Notes: a model not told the origin generated them from the letters alone. Positions 1 through 13,000 are shown, counted from the first letter of the stretch. The stretch: DNA of 64,000 nt from Torreya grandis (GCA_037957365.1 JARHVA010000666.1:4219501-4283500), one strand, 5' to 3'. Translations and numbers: made by a program.

Positions 1-898
1 CAAAGTGATGAATTTAATTTCATCTCCTGTCATGTGACTTGAATAGCCACTATCTATGTACCATTTCAAATCTTCATCTTGAGTGTAAAAAATAGTTTGG
101 GCTATCATAAATTATTCTCCTCTATATTTATACTTATTTTCTATAGGTTCTACTTTCCTTATCCATTATTTAGTGTCATGATTCCATGACTTCGTAGCAT
201 GACTAGTTTTCTTGATATATTTTGTCCTACACTCTCTTGCAACATGTCCTCTTTAGTTATAGCTTAGCATAGAATTTTGTTTCTCAATCTACATTTAAAA
301 ACTTTATATCCAAGTTCAAAACAAGAGAAATATTAACCCATGAAGGATTTCACATATTATGATTTTTTGACCTTGTTTGTCTTTTGATAAAGATAGGATG
401 AAACATTATTACTTTTGACATCTCTTGATGGAGTAAGGACCTTCTTGACTTGTTGATGCTTAACCTCAATTTAGGTAGCTTCTACATAGGTCTTGATCTT
501 ATCAATTTCATCATTCCTTGACTGATCAATTTCTATTAGAGTCTAAAATTTATTGAAATAATTTTTTTATTATATGAACCAAAGACCTCTCATGTCATGA
601 AAGTAAATTTGACTATCCAAGATATTATTAAGCTTTTCAGTACTTTCCTCATACTTCTGATAAGTCCTTAACTTGATAGAATTTTGCTCAATTTGTGCCT
701 CTAAGGTCTTTATCTTCAATATAATATGGGTAAATTATTCCATGTGATCCTTATTTTTTGAACAACATATACAAGTTTTTTTACTAACTGTGGGTAGTTT
801 CTTATGGAAATCATAGAAAACACTTTCATTGTCAAGATCCATATTTGTATTCTAAAGATCTCCTTTAGACTGTTAGATCTGATCAAGGGACCAGGATA
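1..898 (-). pseudogene. Ty1/copia gag and start of protease (remnant, cut by window edge)
   Basis: Gag-pol remnant of a Ty1/copia retrotransposon read right to left. Near positions 1-72 the minus strand encodes WYIDSGYSSHMTGDEIKF, the standard copia aspartic protease active site with its catalytic Asp intact. Upstream, around 185-285, GHVARECRTK is the second half of a gag CCHC zinc knuckle; the first two cysteines have become Ser and a stop. The 300-890 part should be the gag body, but it is interrupted by stops and frame changes. The primer site and LTR lie directly to the right, as expected for the 5' end of a minus-strand element. Integrase, reverse transcriptase and RNase H would lie left of the window. 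Not functional. Confidence 0.85.
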
Positions 899-908
899 TG
901 ATACCAAT
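899..908 (-). other. Primer binding site (tRNA-Met type), minus-strand copia
   Basis: TGATACCA at 899-906 is the complement of TGGTATCA, the core of the plant copia primer site for initiator tRNA-Met. It is followed by AT and then by the TG that opens the LTR at 909. Confidence 0.75.
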
Positions 909-1330
909 TGTTGGAATTAGATACTAAGAGGGGGTGTGAATTAGTTTATTAAAAATATCTATTTAATTCCATTCATCATTCCATGAAGCATTCATTCACA
1001 TAAAAGATCAATGCATAAACAAACAACTACACAAGTATATCACAAGAGAACATAAGAGATATGTGAGAAAAACTCTTTGGGGATGAAACCCACTAAAACA
1101 TGAAAATTTAATAAATTCATATAATGTCAAGATCCAAATTTTAGTGAAGCACCAACTTCATAAGGGTCTCTAACATGTACTTAGTAAGGCACCCACTCAA
1201 CTAGTCTTTTACAAGCTCTATCTTGAAAGGAGGCTCCAACCCCCTAGGTAACTTAGCACCAACCAAGTAACCTATGATATTTAATAACATTATAACACAT
1301 ATTTATAACTCAACTATATATAACAACCTT
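909..1330 (-). repeat. 5' LTR of the minus-strand copia element (outer end uncertain)
   Basis: The LTR starts with TGTTGGAATTAG at 909, right after the primer site. No second copy lies in the window, so the outer boundary cannot be fixed; 1330 is only a guess, where the sequence turns into low-complexity AT-rich DNA. Confidence 0.5.
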
Positions 1331-3699
1331 TATTTTCACTCTTTACCTTTTAATCTCATTCAAACAACCTCTTAGGCCTTCTCGCTCAATTAGCCCTCTC
1401 TTTGGCAGAATTAGGTTAAATAACCTTGATCAACACCTATATAAAAATAGTTAGATATTCATGTAATATTCATCTTATATATTTTATGATCTTCAATCCC
1501 TTAACCTATTCTCCAAAAAACTATATCATTTACTTAATAGCTCAATCCTCTAACTAGTCAAAATAGGCTTATTAGGCCTTAACTTTATACTTAATTCTTT
1601 CTCATAGCTATCTTGGTCAGACAAGGACATCGCCATAATTGTATTATTATTTAAATATATCAATACATACATTTAATAATTTTAACAAATAATACATTAT
1701 TTTTCATAGTCCATAAGGATCAAATCCACCATTAGCCCTAATGGAGACATAATGCAATTAGGTTTATTTTATCCACATGTTACCATTATGACCCTTAAGA
1801 ACAATTATTATCTTAAAAAATGAATTAAAAAATTCATAAATTCTTAAAATATACCCCTAATAAGTTTAAACTTTTTCCCCAACTCCATTTGGCCCATTTC
1901 ACACCTTGAACCATCTAATTAGGTCTACTCACCTTTAGGCCTTCTCACTGCTTGAAAGTCTATCATGAACATTTGAACCATATACATAAATTTGAAAAAT
2001 AAATAATGCATAATATATATGACTTACAGTACTTACCATATTTTTTTGGTATTAACCACATAGGCCAAAAGGCCTCAAAAATACTTATGTAAAAGGCTTA
2101 CTCAAAAACACCAAACACTATCGACAAACAGTCAAAATCATTTAACTCTCCAAGATTGAAAATAGACTTAAAATGAATAAAAATACATTAAAATGATATT
2201 TGTATTAATTTATAACACCTTAAATATAATTTTATCCTTCAAATTAGTGAAAAATGACTTAGAAACAACATTTTCACATACACATAGAAAGTTTCCTGTA
2301 GCACCAAAAACACAGTCAAGAAAATCAAGTCATAGAACACCTTTGGGAAAAATTATGTGATATTAAAATTGGGTTTTTTTAATAAATAATATTTGAAAAT
2401 ATATATTTCATGGTCATATATCAATATTGGTCTTACAAACTAATCTCCCTATGTCACTCTACACAAATTTCACTATGTTAGATAGACCTATTTAATGACA
2501 ACTTTTTGCTCGAGTATAGGAGTCATCAACACTTATAAACCAAGGTTATAGGAGGTATAGGTAATTAATAATTACCCCATTCCTTATCATCCATCCATAT
2601 TTCTCTAAAACTAATCCCTAATCTCATTCTCATTCTCACCTAGTTTTCTCACTGTTTTGCTCATTAGGCTGGTTTAGTGATAGGCTAACTTCCATGATTA
2701 GTTTAGCACATTTTTGGTTATAAACCTACTAAAATTTTTAATGGGAATAAATTATAAGTCTTACACATCATCCTCCATATATTTTCATGCTTTGACCTGG
2801 TCAACCCGACCTACTACACCAAAATCCCTAAAAACAATAGTTTTCCTATAGCTTCTACTCACTATCAAGACAAACCAAAACCACATAAGGAAACCTTGAA
2901 AAACCCTTTACATGATAAAAACATAAAATTAGGTCAATATGATCATTATGAGCCATAACCAATTATATCTTTACTACCATGTATTTATTAAGGTGTTAAG
3001 AGGGTTTTGACTACCTTACCTTCTTAACAATCATTCATAAAGGATTACCCCTAAAATCCAAAACCAATGCCAATAAATTCAACATATGGACCTTCCCAAA
3101 CTACTTTGAATTGATCAAGATCTCATGTAAATATTTCACATGCCAATGATAATGAGAAACTTATTCTCTAGTCTGTAACATCCCATTTAGTGCACACAGG
3201 GAACCTTATCACAGGTTTTCATGTTTTCTTCTTCAAGTATTGAATTAAAAATTTGTCCACATACTTAAAATGAACTATAAAACCTATGTCAATGATTTAA
3301 ATATCTCTAACACATTTGAAAATGATCTTGATCTCTCATTAGGCCACTAAAGGTCACTTTGCATACTAGGCCTTATATTGTTAGTCATACATAGACTAAG
3401 ATCATGCTTTAAAACTTCTTGAACTATCTTCAACACTCTACCCTCATGTCATACAACATCATAAAATGATCTCATATTTTGAACCTTTCTTACATAGGTC
3501 TTTTATGGCTGAAATCATCATGCTACCAGGATTATGCCATTTCATTGGGTTCCTTAAATAAGGCTTTATGAACTCAACATGAAGAACAATAATGACAACA
3601 CAAAAGGACATCAATGATATTTACATGACATCAATGACAACTTAATTCATACCATGTAACACATTCCCAACACATGGCTATTGGATTCTATATCAATAG
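1331..3699. other. AT-rich stretch without recognisable genes
   Basis: No open frame of note and no family motif on either strand. It probably holds the rest of the copia LTR and the decayed 3' end (integrase, 3' LTR) of the gypsy element to its right, but I could not recognise integrase motifs here. Confidence 0.5.
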
Positions 3700-3759
3700 T
3701 GAAATTATGGAAATAATCTTATAGTGAGATTGCTTGGTTAAGAGCTTCAATATAAAGGA

Positions 3760-4374
3760 TATCTTCAAGAGGAAGAGTGTATTAAAAGTGATTAATAGAT
3801 AGTAGAAATGCCATCACAAGTTAGTTTGAAATAACCTATCCTTTGACATATTTTTGTGTAATAATTCAGAGGTCAAATTCCATTAGTAAGACCATCTATT
3901 TTCCAATTTTATCTCTATGTTGGAAAGCTTTGGATAAGAAATGATGAAGTCAATTAGAATGGATAATTCATAAGTAGTTTGATAGATCATATAATGAGAG
4001 CCTTTCAGTTATGAAATAAATAGCTTAAAAATCATGCTCTACTTTTGTATAATGTTTTTTGCAATTGATTAAATCATGATTGATATAATAAATAACATAT
4101 TCTCTAGTAATATTGTCTTGTTAGGCGATCATTTCCCCAACCGATATGGGGGTAGATGATGTATATAAGATTAATGGATGATCATTTGAAGGCAAGAAAA
4201 GAGTATGAGGATGATGCAAGGATTCTTCCATGCTATCAAATGATTTTTGGCAAGAATCTATCCATTCTAAAGCATTACCATTTTTGAGAAGGGAATTAAC
4301 AAAGTAGATATGGTAAGATATTTTTGGAATAAAATAATGAATTACCCCAAGTTTTCCAAGGTATGTTTGTTTAT
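3760..4374 (-). pseudogene. RNase H and connection region of the Tat-type gypsy element
   Basis: The minus strand reads, with interruptions, through the tail of reverse transcriptase into the gypsy RNase H: a CQKSFD segment, LILYTSSTPISVG (the position of the first catalytic Asp of RNase H; here not Asp), a VIYYINHDL block, and MEFDL with KYVKG. The order and spacing match Tat-type elements, in which the RNase H ends with EFD and KGQ motifs. TAG or TAA codons sit at several positions where the family has Gln. An additional RNase H or integrase further left was not recognised. Confidence 0.75.
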
Positions 4375-5160
4375 CTATAATGGATCAAGGAATACGCATG
4401 TTGATAATAGATTTATTTTATTTGAATTGACATGAATGCCCTGACAAGAGACTAAAAAACCTAATAGTTTACCATAAATAACATTGAACATATATTTGAA
4501 GGGGTTGAGTCTAACTTTGTATTTAATGAGTCGATTGAAGATGATAGCTAAATAATGAAGGTGATTATTGCGGTGTTTAGATTTGGAAATGAGATCATCC
4601 ACATAGGTTTTTATGATTTTTTGAATAAGATTATGAAAGATATGGGTCATTGCATGTTGATAAGTAGTTTCAAAAATTTTAAGATTGAAAGGCATTTTAA
4701 CATAATAATTGGTCCAAATTTATGGTAAATGTTATTTTATGTTAATCTTTAGTAGTTATGTGAATTTGGTTATATCCTAAAAAACTATCCATGAGTGATA
4801 ACATTTTGTAATTGGTAGTGGAATTAATGATGGCATATATTGATGGTAAGGGAAAGTTATCTTCTAAAAATTCTAAATTTAGGTTACAAAAGTCAGTGCA
4901 TATGAAAATAGCCAAGGCTACTTTTTTATGAACATGACAATGTTGGAGACCCATTCTAAATAATATACAAGTTTAATGTATTTAATATCCAAAAGTTTGA
5001 TGATTTCTTATGACATAAGGTATAAATATCAGGGGAATTTTTGTTACTTTTATCATACATTTTTTGCATCTTGGTATGTGATAATATTATGGAAAATGAT
5101 GCTATAATCAATTGTAGGTGTGTATTCATATGATCAAGTGAAAGTTTCATGATATTTGTC
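4375..5160 (-). pseudogene. Reverse transcriptase of the Tat-type gypsy element
   Basis: Two open stretches (4375-4695 and 4742-4954) carry the reverse transcriptase core. The upstream one has FICTDFCNLN, FPLPSI and SFLGYNQIHI (fingers and palm; family form FRDLN and SGYNQI). The downstream one has ATYQ-like ETTYQHAMTHIF, the catalytic box YVDDL (4591-4605) and the block RLNPFKYMF followed by GKLLGFLVS, which is diagnostic of Tat/Athila-type elements. A frameshift between 4695 and 4742 separates the halves. 4956-5150 holds the degraded N-terminal part. The YVDD box is intact, but the gene is broken. Confidence 0.85.
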
Positions 5161-6469
5161 TAAGAAGATGCTAAAATTATCATGATCTTTAGGAATGAGT
5201 TCTTTAGAGATGGTAATTAATCGAGGACATGTAGGTGACCCCTATTCATTTTTTGTAGTTTGTTTGATAATCATATCATTTCCATCTTGGAAATGATATG
5301 GATCAGGAGGGAGGGAAGAAATATGATTTGTTTTAGGGACCACACTAGAAATTAAATTGTTTAATCAAGGAACCTTTTGTTGAAATTTTCTAAGCTTATG
5401 ATGTTAGCATGAAGTTGGGTTTCTCTAGCATGGAGGAGTTCTAGGATAGCTTCATCATTGGGAACCATTGGTAAAGGTGAGTAATATTCAACATCTACTT
5501 CTTTATCAATGATTTTATTACCTTTTATATCTTGTTTAGAATGTATTTGTATCATGCTAGTTGCTTTAGCATCTAAGGTAATTTTAGGTGGAGTAGTGGA
5601 TAAAGATTTTATGTTGGTAAGATCAGCTTGAGGTAAATCAACAAGGTCTGTAGTAATTGTATTAGTTTGTTATATAGATGGGATTTCAGGGGATAATTGA
5701 GGAAGAGTTATCTAAATCAAGTTTGGTTAGATAGATTTAGATGGTGATAATTTAGATTGATCGATACAATCATAAGAAGGGGAAATAATATTTACGATAA
5801 GTAAAGTGAATTGTATTAAATTAAGTTGTGTAGAAGGTTCAAAAGATGCCACAGTCAAGATTTCTTTGATTATTGATGGAGTGTGTAATAATGGTGGATT
5901 AGTATGGGGTAAATAACCTTTAGGTTATGATTCAATATAAAATGAGATATGAATGGCATGGACATCACAGTTGAAGGCATGCATTTTTTCTAATGTATTT
6001 TGATAACGTTATACATCTAAATATTTTGATTGGGATTGGTCCATGATATAATTATCATTGAAGGTATGATAAATAGTTCATGTGTTAGTTTAGATAGGAG
6101 AATGAGTTATGGAAACACCTATGTTTATAAATTTGTGAGGAGACATAGTTAAAATATCTTGAATTTGTTTTGATACTTCATATTCATTGCAAGTGAAATC
6201 ATCCTATGTGTAAGAGGTTTTATATACATTGCATGGAGGGGGAGTATCAGTAGTATCATCTATTAGAGGCATGGTACAATCATGTGGGAGTAAAGAAAGA
6301 GGGATCCATTCTACTATATAAGGAATTAATTGAGTATTATTACAAGTATTTTTAAATTCATTTGGTTCATCATCATCTAAATCAACAAGAGTGATATGTA
6401 GATCAAAATGCATGTGAATAAATTTAGTGATAAGTGGATTGTTGATATGGAAAATAGTTATAATATGAT
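5161..6469 (-). pseudogene. Protease-RT linker region of the Tat-type gypsy element
   Basis: Between protease and reverse transcriptase the minus strand keeps short protein-like stretches, for example 6204-6413 with an acidic DLDDDEPNEF segment and 5361-5555 (ILELLHARETQLHANI). Tat/Athila elements have a long, poorly conserved linker here. No domain is recognisable and stops are frequent. Confidence 0.5.
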
Positions 6470-6850
6470 ATTTATATTTAGGATTTGGTAGTTGAATACT
6501 CCATGGATTGGGATCAACTTCATGTTTTTAGCATTTGCCATTATGTTTGAATTTGATACATTGACTAGGTAAAGAAGCAATGACATGCATACAATGTGTC
6601 CATGAGTGGCCAAGGAGTATGTTATAAGATAAGGGGATATCAAGAACAATGAGCTTAGTGAGAATTTCCTTAGGTCCAATGGAAAGTGGGAGCCAAATAT
6701 AACCAAGTGGGTTTTGATTGGTTTTATCAAATCCTCTACACGTGAGGCATATTTGTTTAATATATTCTTTGGTGTATCCAATTTTTTTGATTAACCAAAG
6801 AGAGGTGACATTAATTATTGATTCTTCATCTACTAGAAATTTTTAAATGA
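6470..6850 (-). pseudogene. Aspartic protease of the Tat-type gypsy element
   Basis: Reading leftwards from about 6840 the minus strand gives VDEESIINVTSLWLIKKIGY, the active-site block; the family has Asp-x-Gly-Ser at this point and the Gly is replaced by Glu, while the Asp is kept. GFDKTNQNPLGYI follows and then IPLSYNILLGHSWTHCM, the conserved C-terminal protease block (family form SYNxLLGRxWIH). A stop after the CIKFKHNGKC stretch ends the reading. The altered active site would have disabled the enzyme. Confidence 0.8.
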
Positions 6851-7752
6851 GGTTATTATTAATCCTAATTTTAATAAAGATATGTAGATCATCTTCTTGA
6901 AATATAATATCATCACTAATCATATCCTCTTCAAAAAATTCTATGTATGTTTTTGAGGATGTGGAGATTTTTCAATTATGTGGACTTCTGTAAGTTGAAG
7001 ATCATTAGAAGGGATTTAAAAATCAAGAAATTGTGGTCCTTCACTATTTTATAATTGTTTCATGAGTAATTTAATATTATAAGGATAAGTTTGAACTAAT
7101 TCCATAAGAGTAATTTTTCATGGCATTAAATTAAGTTCTTCCCAAAGTTTCTAATTATATTTAGAGGATGAATAACTGAAATGAGGTTTATGAGTTATGA
7201 CATTTTTTTTAGGTATAAGAGAACTAGGTTGGGGTTTTAGTTGTGGTAGTTATTCATCATTTGGTTTAAAATATGTGGGTATAGTATTTATAGTATATTT
7301 AATAAATCATTTATCAGTAGAGGATTTCTTAGGTTTGGTGATAGGATCCTTGTGAGTAGGTTTACGTCTATAGTTAAATTTAGTTACATTCAAATACTAA
7401 GATTTTTTGTAATATTGGTCATAATCATCATCAATTACATAAATATTGTCTTTTAAATGTTGTGTGTTAGAAATATAATATTATTTTATAATTTTAGTAG
7501 ATATTGGTTTAATAACTCGTTTCTTTTGAGAAGCTTGAGATAATCATGATGACATAATTTGATCATAGCATCATGGTTAAATGTGTTACCTAACATGAAT
7601 GAAACTAAAATTTTTATAATTTTATGACATGTTTCATGAGAATGACCAATATTAGTATGGAACTAACATAATTTATTAGGATCATTCCATGACAAGGGGG
7701 GGGCATTGTTATAAATGAAGGGTTTAGATGGAGATAATAACTACTTCATTTT
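6851..7752 (-). pseudogene. Gag C-terminus with zinc knuckle, Tat-type gypsy element
   Basis: At about 7560-7690 the minus strand encodes WNDPNKLC, a stop, then FHTNIGHSHETCHKI. This is the Tat-type gag knuckle C-x-FHxxxGHxxxxC. The rest, down to the protease, is low-complexity protein-like sequence with stops. The right edge is the insertion point of the nested element; gag resumes at 13733. Confidence 0.75.
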
Positions 7753-8430
7753 TTATCCATACCACAAGGCCCAGGACCACGTATGCAAGGGAAAATCAAG
7801 TTTGTTTGTGTAGAGTGAATTCAAAAAGTTAATTTAGATAGAATAAAACTAAACATGTTCAATGGAACATAAGACTTTACTTGCAAAAAATATAACTTCT
7901 ATTTAGTAGTAAAGAATAGGTAAAATGATAATGTAATATAGTGCATGAATTATAGAGTAGATATGTGGATCATGTTATCTATGTTATGAATGTATATGTA
8001 ATCAAACCTTGTCCATATGAATACATTACATAACTATAAAAAAAATCATAAATTATCAATTACAATTGTTATCTGTTATAAAGAAGATCATTGAGTCATT
8101 TTATATTCCCTGTTGGATGATGGTTGAGCTTCTAGGTTGGTGAAGACTAATGGTTAAACTAATGTGATACCCAACTATAAATTTACACTTGATAAGTCAA
8201 AAAATTGGATTAGGTTGACACATCAATGTGCTATAATTAATACAAGTGTGGGCACATGAGTCTATGAGTAGGTACCAGTGAAGTGTGTAGGGTTACAAGC
8301 TGAGAAGTACATAGTGAAGTGTATCAAATATGAATAGGTGTGATCTAAGTGTGAAATTATATGAATACATGCAATAATTATGCACAAGTGTGTAATAAAA
8401 CTTCATGTTAAGGATTTTGAGTTATGTGCA
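7753..8430 (-). repeat. 3' LTR of the nested gypsy element
   Basis: Aligns with 13068-13732 from end to end: shared landmarks are ATCAAGTTTG, a GCATGAATTATA-like block, TTGGATGATGGTTGAG, a GTGGGCAC block and the end TTAAGG...GAGTTAT. It ends in CA at 8430. The outer TG has decayed to TT. Confidence 0.82.
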
Positions 8431-8759
8431 TAGAAACAAATGAGGATATTATTTTTTTATACATAGATCATTTGCCCTTTATTGAAAAGTGATGGTCTCC
8501 ATTGCATTGGTGTATAACTAAGGAAACTACACTTGAAGTTGCTAATAAGTGTAAAACTTGGTCTAATTATCATATTGTCCAACCTTGACCACTCAAAAAA
8601 ATTTATGTATTCCAAGGTGGATGAGTATGTCTATCACTTTGATGATTTGGTCCTTTTCTACAAGGTTCAAGTGTTTGGGATCCAAATAAAAAGGATGTTG
8701 TCACTATTAGATCAATAAATAGAAGAGTGTAAGGCTTAATAAGTTACATATTTAATATT

Positions 8760-9830
8760 AGGTATAATCCTAAGTATGGAAGGATATCAAGAAAAAAGGT
8801 GTTCGTACTAGCTGCACATAAAATGGTGTAACGCCCATATCACAGAGGCTTGATCTTTTGGTGTGGGAATTTGAAGTATTCCTTTTAAAGGTGAAACCAA
8901 AATTTATTGACAACTTGGAATGTATTAAATGTGTAATGTTCATCATGGTTCTCATTTTAATTTTATTATGTGTGAGAGAGAATCTATTAAACATGTTGAT
9001 GAATAGACTAGATATAGAATAGAAACTTATCATATTTGTTCACTTCCCATTCATGTGTATGTGATGTAGGGATTATTGGTGAATGGTAGGAGATGTCTAA
9101 ATGTGTTGAAGGTTGAAAACTAAGACATGTCTGTAATGGACTGTGACCCATAGATTTGTGGAGGGATCTATTATAGGCATGTTTAATGTATAAGAGATTA
9201 TCATCCTAAGTATAAGTATGTGCATATTTGTACTTCATAAAAGATAAACAAATGTGTTATTCACCACTTTAGTTTTCCCATTTGTTTTTGAATGAAATTC
9301 CATCAATTGATGCATCTGCATGCCCATTAAGTCCCATAATGTTTGATAAAAATCACTTATAAAGAATAGATCTCGATTAGATATGATGGATGTTGAAAGA
9401 CCAAAATGCACCCAAAAATGGTTGAAGAAGGCTTGTATAGTGCCATATATATCAATATCTTTCCTACATGAAACCATAATAGCCTCTTGGATGATATATC
9501 CACTATAATGAACAAAAAATCATGATGGAATCTTGTCATAAGCAAACTAGTCTTGAAATTCATGTTGATATATTCCCATGGTATGGATAGAATTGGTAGA
9601 GGTGTGTAAATTCCTAGCTTCCTAATTGTAGTATTGGTGATGAAACAAGGAATGAAAGACTTGATTTATCATTCTATGTCTATGTACATATGTGACTATT
9701 ATAAATGTGACTGTAATGTAGTTAGAGTATTTATCATGCGAGAGTGTCACGAGGTCTTGCATAGTGTGTCTCCCAAATGAGTCTTTGGTGAGGTACACCA
9801 TTAGCAACATAAAGATGTCTAAAATTATAT
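8760..9830 (-). pseudogene. Integrase of the nested gypsy element, all three catalytic residues changed
   Basis: The core lies in 9235-9563. The three acidic residues of the DDE triad are replaced: MNF at 9558-9560 (family MDF), SNRD at 9376-9378 (family SDRD) and TKVVN at 9268-9270 (family TEVVN). The second and third sites keep the exact D-35-E spacing. Each change is G to A on the coding strand (C to T on the plus strand). WVHFGLSTSIIS and FHSKTNGKT confirm the alignment. The C-terminal part runs to about 8780 and includes a NKFWFHL-like block; no convincing chromodomain was seen. Confidence 0.85.
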
Positions 9831-10019
9831 ATAATATATTTATATAAATAGAACTCTTGAACTTTTTTACCTTGTTCTAGGTTAGTTTAAGTTATTACAA
9901 AGTCTTGATCAGCTGAGTCGAGGGTTACCCAGTCTACAAAGTTATGGCCTCACATGTCTATCACTGTGATGAGTGCATGAACTAGAGGTTGGATAAGTAC
10001 ATATTTTATATTATTGTCC

Positions 10020-10420
10020 TTCCATTTATTATGTTTGATCATGAGATGGAATTTTTTTAAGTCATCCATTTCATGTGTCATGCATTTTCCAACTTATTCT
10101 ATGTCTATAGGAACTGACATGGCTTATGATCTAAATGAAAAATTATATGCTTCCCCAAAATGTAGTGGTGTCATTGCTTAATTTCTTAAAGAATAACATA
10201 TAGTTCTTTATTATAGAGGAGTACCTTTGCATCGAGTCACTAAATATTTCCAAATGGTATGTGATCAAATGTCCATGTTTCATGAGCATTGTACTGAGTG
10301 CATACATAAATGTATTAGTGTGAATTTTAAAGGAATTCATAATTTCAAGAATTATAATAATAGACACTATGTAGAGTTAATGCTTGAGTGCCTCAAAAAC
10401 ATGATATTTCACATGAGTCT
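10020..10420 (-). pseudogene. RNase H of the nested gypsy element
   Basis: The 74-codon stretch 10143-10367 gives FKIHTNTFMYALSTMLMKHG, then YHLEIFSDSMQRYSSIIKNY and KKLSNDTTTFWGS. Family RNase H has TDAS-x-x-ALG at the first motif, so the catalytic Asp has become Asn. The next frame continues with DHKPCQFL and HMKWMT near 10040-10110, the C-terminal RNase H block. Confidence 0.82.
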
Positions 10421-10699
10421 AATTGAAATTGGATTTTGCACATGTTATTTGGCTAATATCCCAAGAGATATGTGAGAAACCAAGGATAAAGCTATGGTAA
10501 AATTTAGAAAGTCCAAGAAAACTCCTAAATTATGTGATATTTCATGGAGTAGGCCAATATTGGATCACTTTGATCTTGTTTTAATCTACATGGATTCATA
10601 TGTGATCAATGATGTATCCTAGGTACTAAATTTGTGTAGTGTCAAATATATACTTTACTAATTAATCCTATAAATTGTGTTGATGTAAGGTGTCTAAGA

Positions 10700-11290
10700 T
10701 GTGAGATAATGTGATCCATATGCTCATCCTAAGTATTGTTAAAGATATTCTCCTCCTAAGTCTTATTAAAGATGAAGATGTCATCCAAGTAGCTAGTGAT
10801 GAAGGATTTTAGGAAAGGCCTAAGTATATCATCCATCAAGTGCATAAAAGTGGTTGGCATATTGGTTAGGCCAAAAAGCATAACCAACCATTTATATAAT
10901 CCTTCTTGTGTCTTGAATGTTGTCTTCCATACGTATTTAAGATGGAATAGAAACTTATGGTAACCAAACTTCAAGTTGATCTTGGTGAAACATTGTGTGC
11001 CTTAAAGCTAGTCCAAAAGGTCGACAATGCATAGTAATGGGTATTGATTCTTCACCATTATCTCCTTGAGTGTATGATAGTCTATGTAGAGTCACCAGGA
11101 CCCATCCTTATTGGGTGCAAGGACTATCAGACTCTTGTAAATTGAATATCTTAGTCTAATCTTGCCCTAATCAATGAGCTCTTGTATCTAGCACATGACT
11201 TCATCATTCTCCCAAATTGATCTATGATACAGGGGATATTAAGAAGAGGGGATATAGGAACCAAATCTATATAATGATTTACTACATAGT
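10700..11290 (-). pseudogene. Reverse transcriptase of the nested gypsy element
   Basis: From about 11200 leftwards the minus strand gives VLAPNKDGSW, YIDYHTLKEIMVKNQYPL, FTKINLKFGYHKF (family SGYHQ), then in the open stretch 10756-10974 TTFKTQEGLYKWLVMLFGLT and SYLDDIFIFNKT with the catalytic YLDD at about 10775-10800. The open part lies in one frame; stops before it are at Trp or Gln positions. This region is among the best preserved of the element. Confidence 0.88.
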
Positions 11291-11659
11291 GTGTTGGAAG
11301 TCATTCAATCTCTATGAATAATTCACTATTCTACTCTAATAACTCTTCAAACTAGTATTGTTGTAATTTTGTGTGAGTGTTTCATACTAAAAGAATGTGC
11401 TTCATCTTTTGTGTAGGTGTATCAATATGAACCATGAGTAACAAAAAATTCTATGCATGTGATACAAGATTACAATACTGCTTGGAAAAGAGAAAATTAA
11501 ATTTGGTCATGGTCATTAACTCAAAAGGGTAATATAAGTGATGATACACATGCATAGTCCAATGTTATTGCTAAGACTGATAAGTAGCTTCACAGTCAAA
11601 TAGATACAATCTTCCCAACAAGATATCATAGACCTCTAGAGGTATAATGTCACAAGTGA

Positions 11660-11960
11660 TGTTATCCTCCATCATCTTAAATTTGTGTTGAAAAGTGCAT
11701 TGTTAGTGGAAATATATATCTTTACCCTACTATAACTATGCCAAATAATATGGCTTGGGATGAGCAATATTGGAAACACCAAGGTGTTGATTTTTGGATT
11801 GTGTAATGATGTTCTTCTGACTACCACTATCTATGATTACATGGAGAGGCTTTCCCACCTAAACCTTGGTGTGGAAGAGACATTCATGATCCTCAAAGAT
11901 GATGATTGCATTGGTGTTAGTGCTTAGATAAGATGAATCTAAATTAGTGTTGTCCATCGG
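11660..11960 (-). pseudogene. Aspartic protease of the nested gypsy element
   Basis: The minus strand at 11818-11845 encodes VIIDSGSQKNII, the Ty3/gypsy protease active site with Asp-Ser-Gly intact, followed by HLGVSNIAHPKPY, the conserved block after the flap. Upstream is FEDHECLFHTKV. The protease reading is short and ends in stops on both sides. Confidence 0.8.
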
Positions 11961-12049
11961 TGTGGGTCCCGATGTATATTGTGGGAGTAAGGATTACTGT
12001 GCATGTGATTCAAAATTGTTGTGAATGGATAAATTATGGTGATGACACC

Positions 12050-13000
12050 ACTTATCACCAAAAATTTTCTTTCCTTTATCTAAATTAGAAGACATAATAT
12101 CCTTAAAGTGTTGCATAGTCTTCTGAGGCTTCTCACCTTTACAAGAAGTGTTTTCCTTCTATGTATAAGGATACGATGTGGATTTATGTGAGGGTTGGCT
12201 GTTGCACACTATCTTGGATGAAGAGGTGGAATGTTGCTTCATATTTTCCTTAAATTTAATCTTGATGTCATTGTGATATACTTGCCATAACATGTTATAA
12301 TTCAATAAATCCATCTTCACATGGATATAAGGTGAGATTATGTTGATTTACTTCATCAGCTTATGTTGTTTTCTAAATTTATCTCATATATGCACATTGT
12401 ATTCATGGACTATGTTGGTGTAGTCCTCTACTAACTGATCCTTATGTTAACATAGTTGTTGGAAATTGATGTATTCATATTAAAAGTGTTAGAGAAGGTA
12501 GTATTAATCCTTCAGTGCATCAAAAAAGGTATTTCATGATGCAATTGGAAAACACTCTTGTACATACTAGGTATGAAATATTTCCCACCATTGAATAGCT
12601 GGAATGGACATATTCAGTATTATGAAGGTGATATTATCAACATTGGTGAAGCAATTGACTAAAAATTATGCCTTGAGTTGTCAAATCCAGGCATCCAAAG
12701 CTTTACCATTAATCTTACCTTTGAACAAAGGGATGTCAAGATTGGCTTGTAATTTAAAGGGGGTTTATTGTTGAAACTATTGTTGAGCATATTATGGAGG
12801 TGTATTATAAGGCATTAGGTTGAGTTATATCATTAAATAATATAAATGATAAAAATAATTAGATCATTATACTTTCAGTGCATTGGAGATGAGCCTTAAA
12901 ACCTTTAGGGCTACTTCAAGTTGCTTTTGGGTATTAGCAATCTTACTTTTACTACATCATTCTTATAGATATTATGAAATAAAACTAATTGATAAATCTT
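12050..13000 (-). pseudogene. Gag of the nested gypsy element
   Basis: At about 12600-12730 the minus strand encodes KALDAWI, a stop, QLKA, and later AIQWWEIF. This is the retrotransposon gag (capsid) core, where the family has ALDAWIxQL followed by an A-x-x-WWE block. The first stop is a TGA in the frame of the conserved helix. The nucleocapsid part (about 12050-12250) is Lys-rich but shows no complete CCHC knuckle. Confidence 0.75.

Noticed and set aside
8436..8800. Chromodomain at the end of the gypsy integrase
   Set aside because: The reading is too broken to show the conserved aromatic residues, so the lineage was left open.
10227..10475. 82-codon plus-strand open frame
   Set aside because: Shadow of the RNase H of the minus-strand gypsy element.
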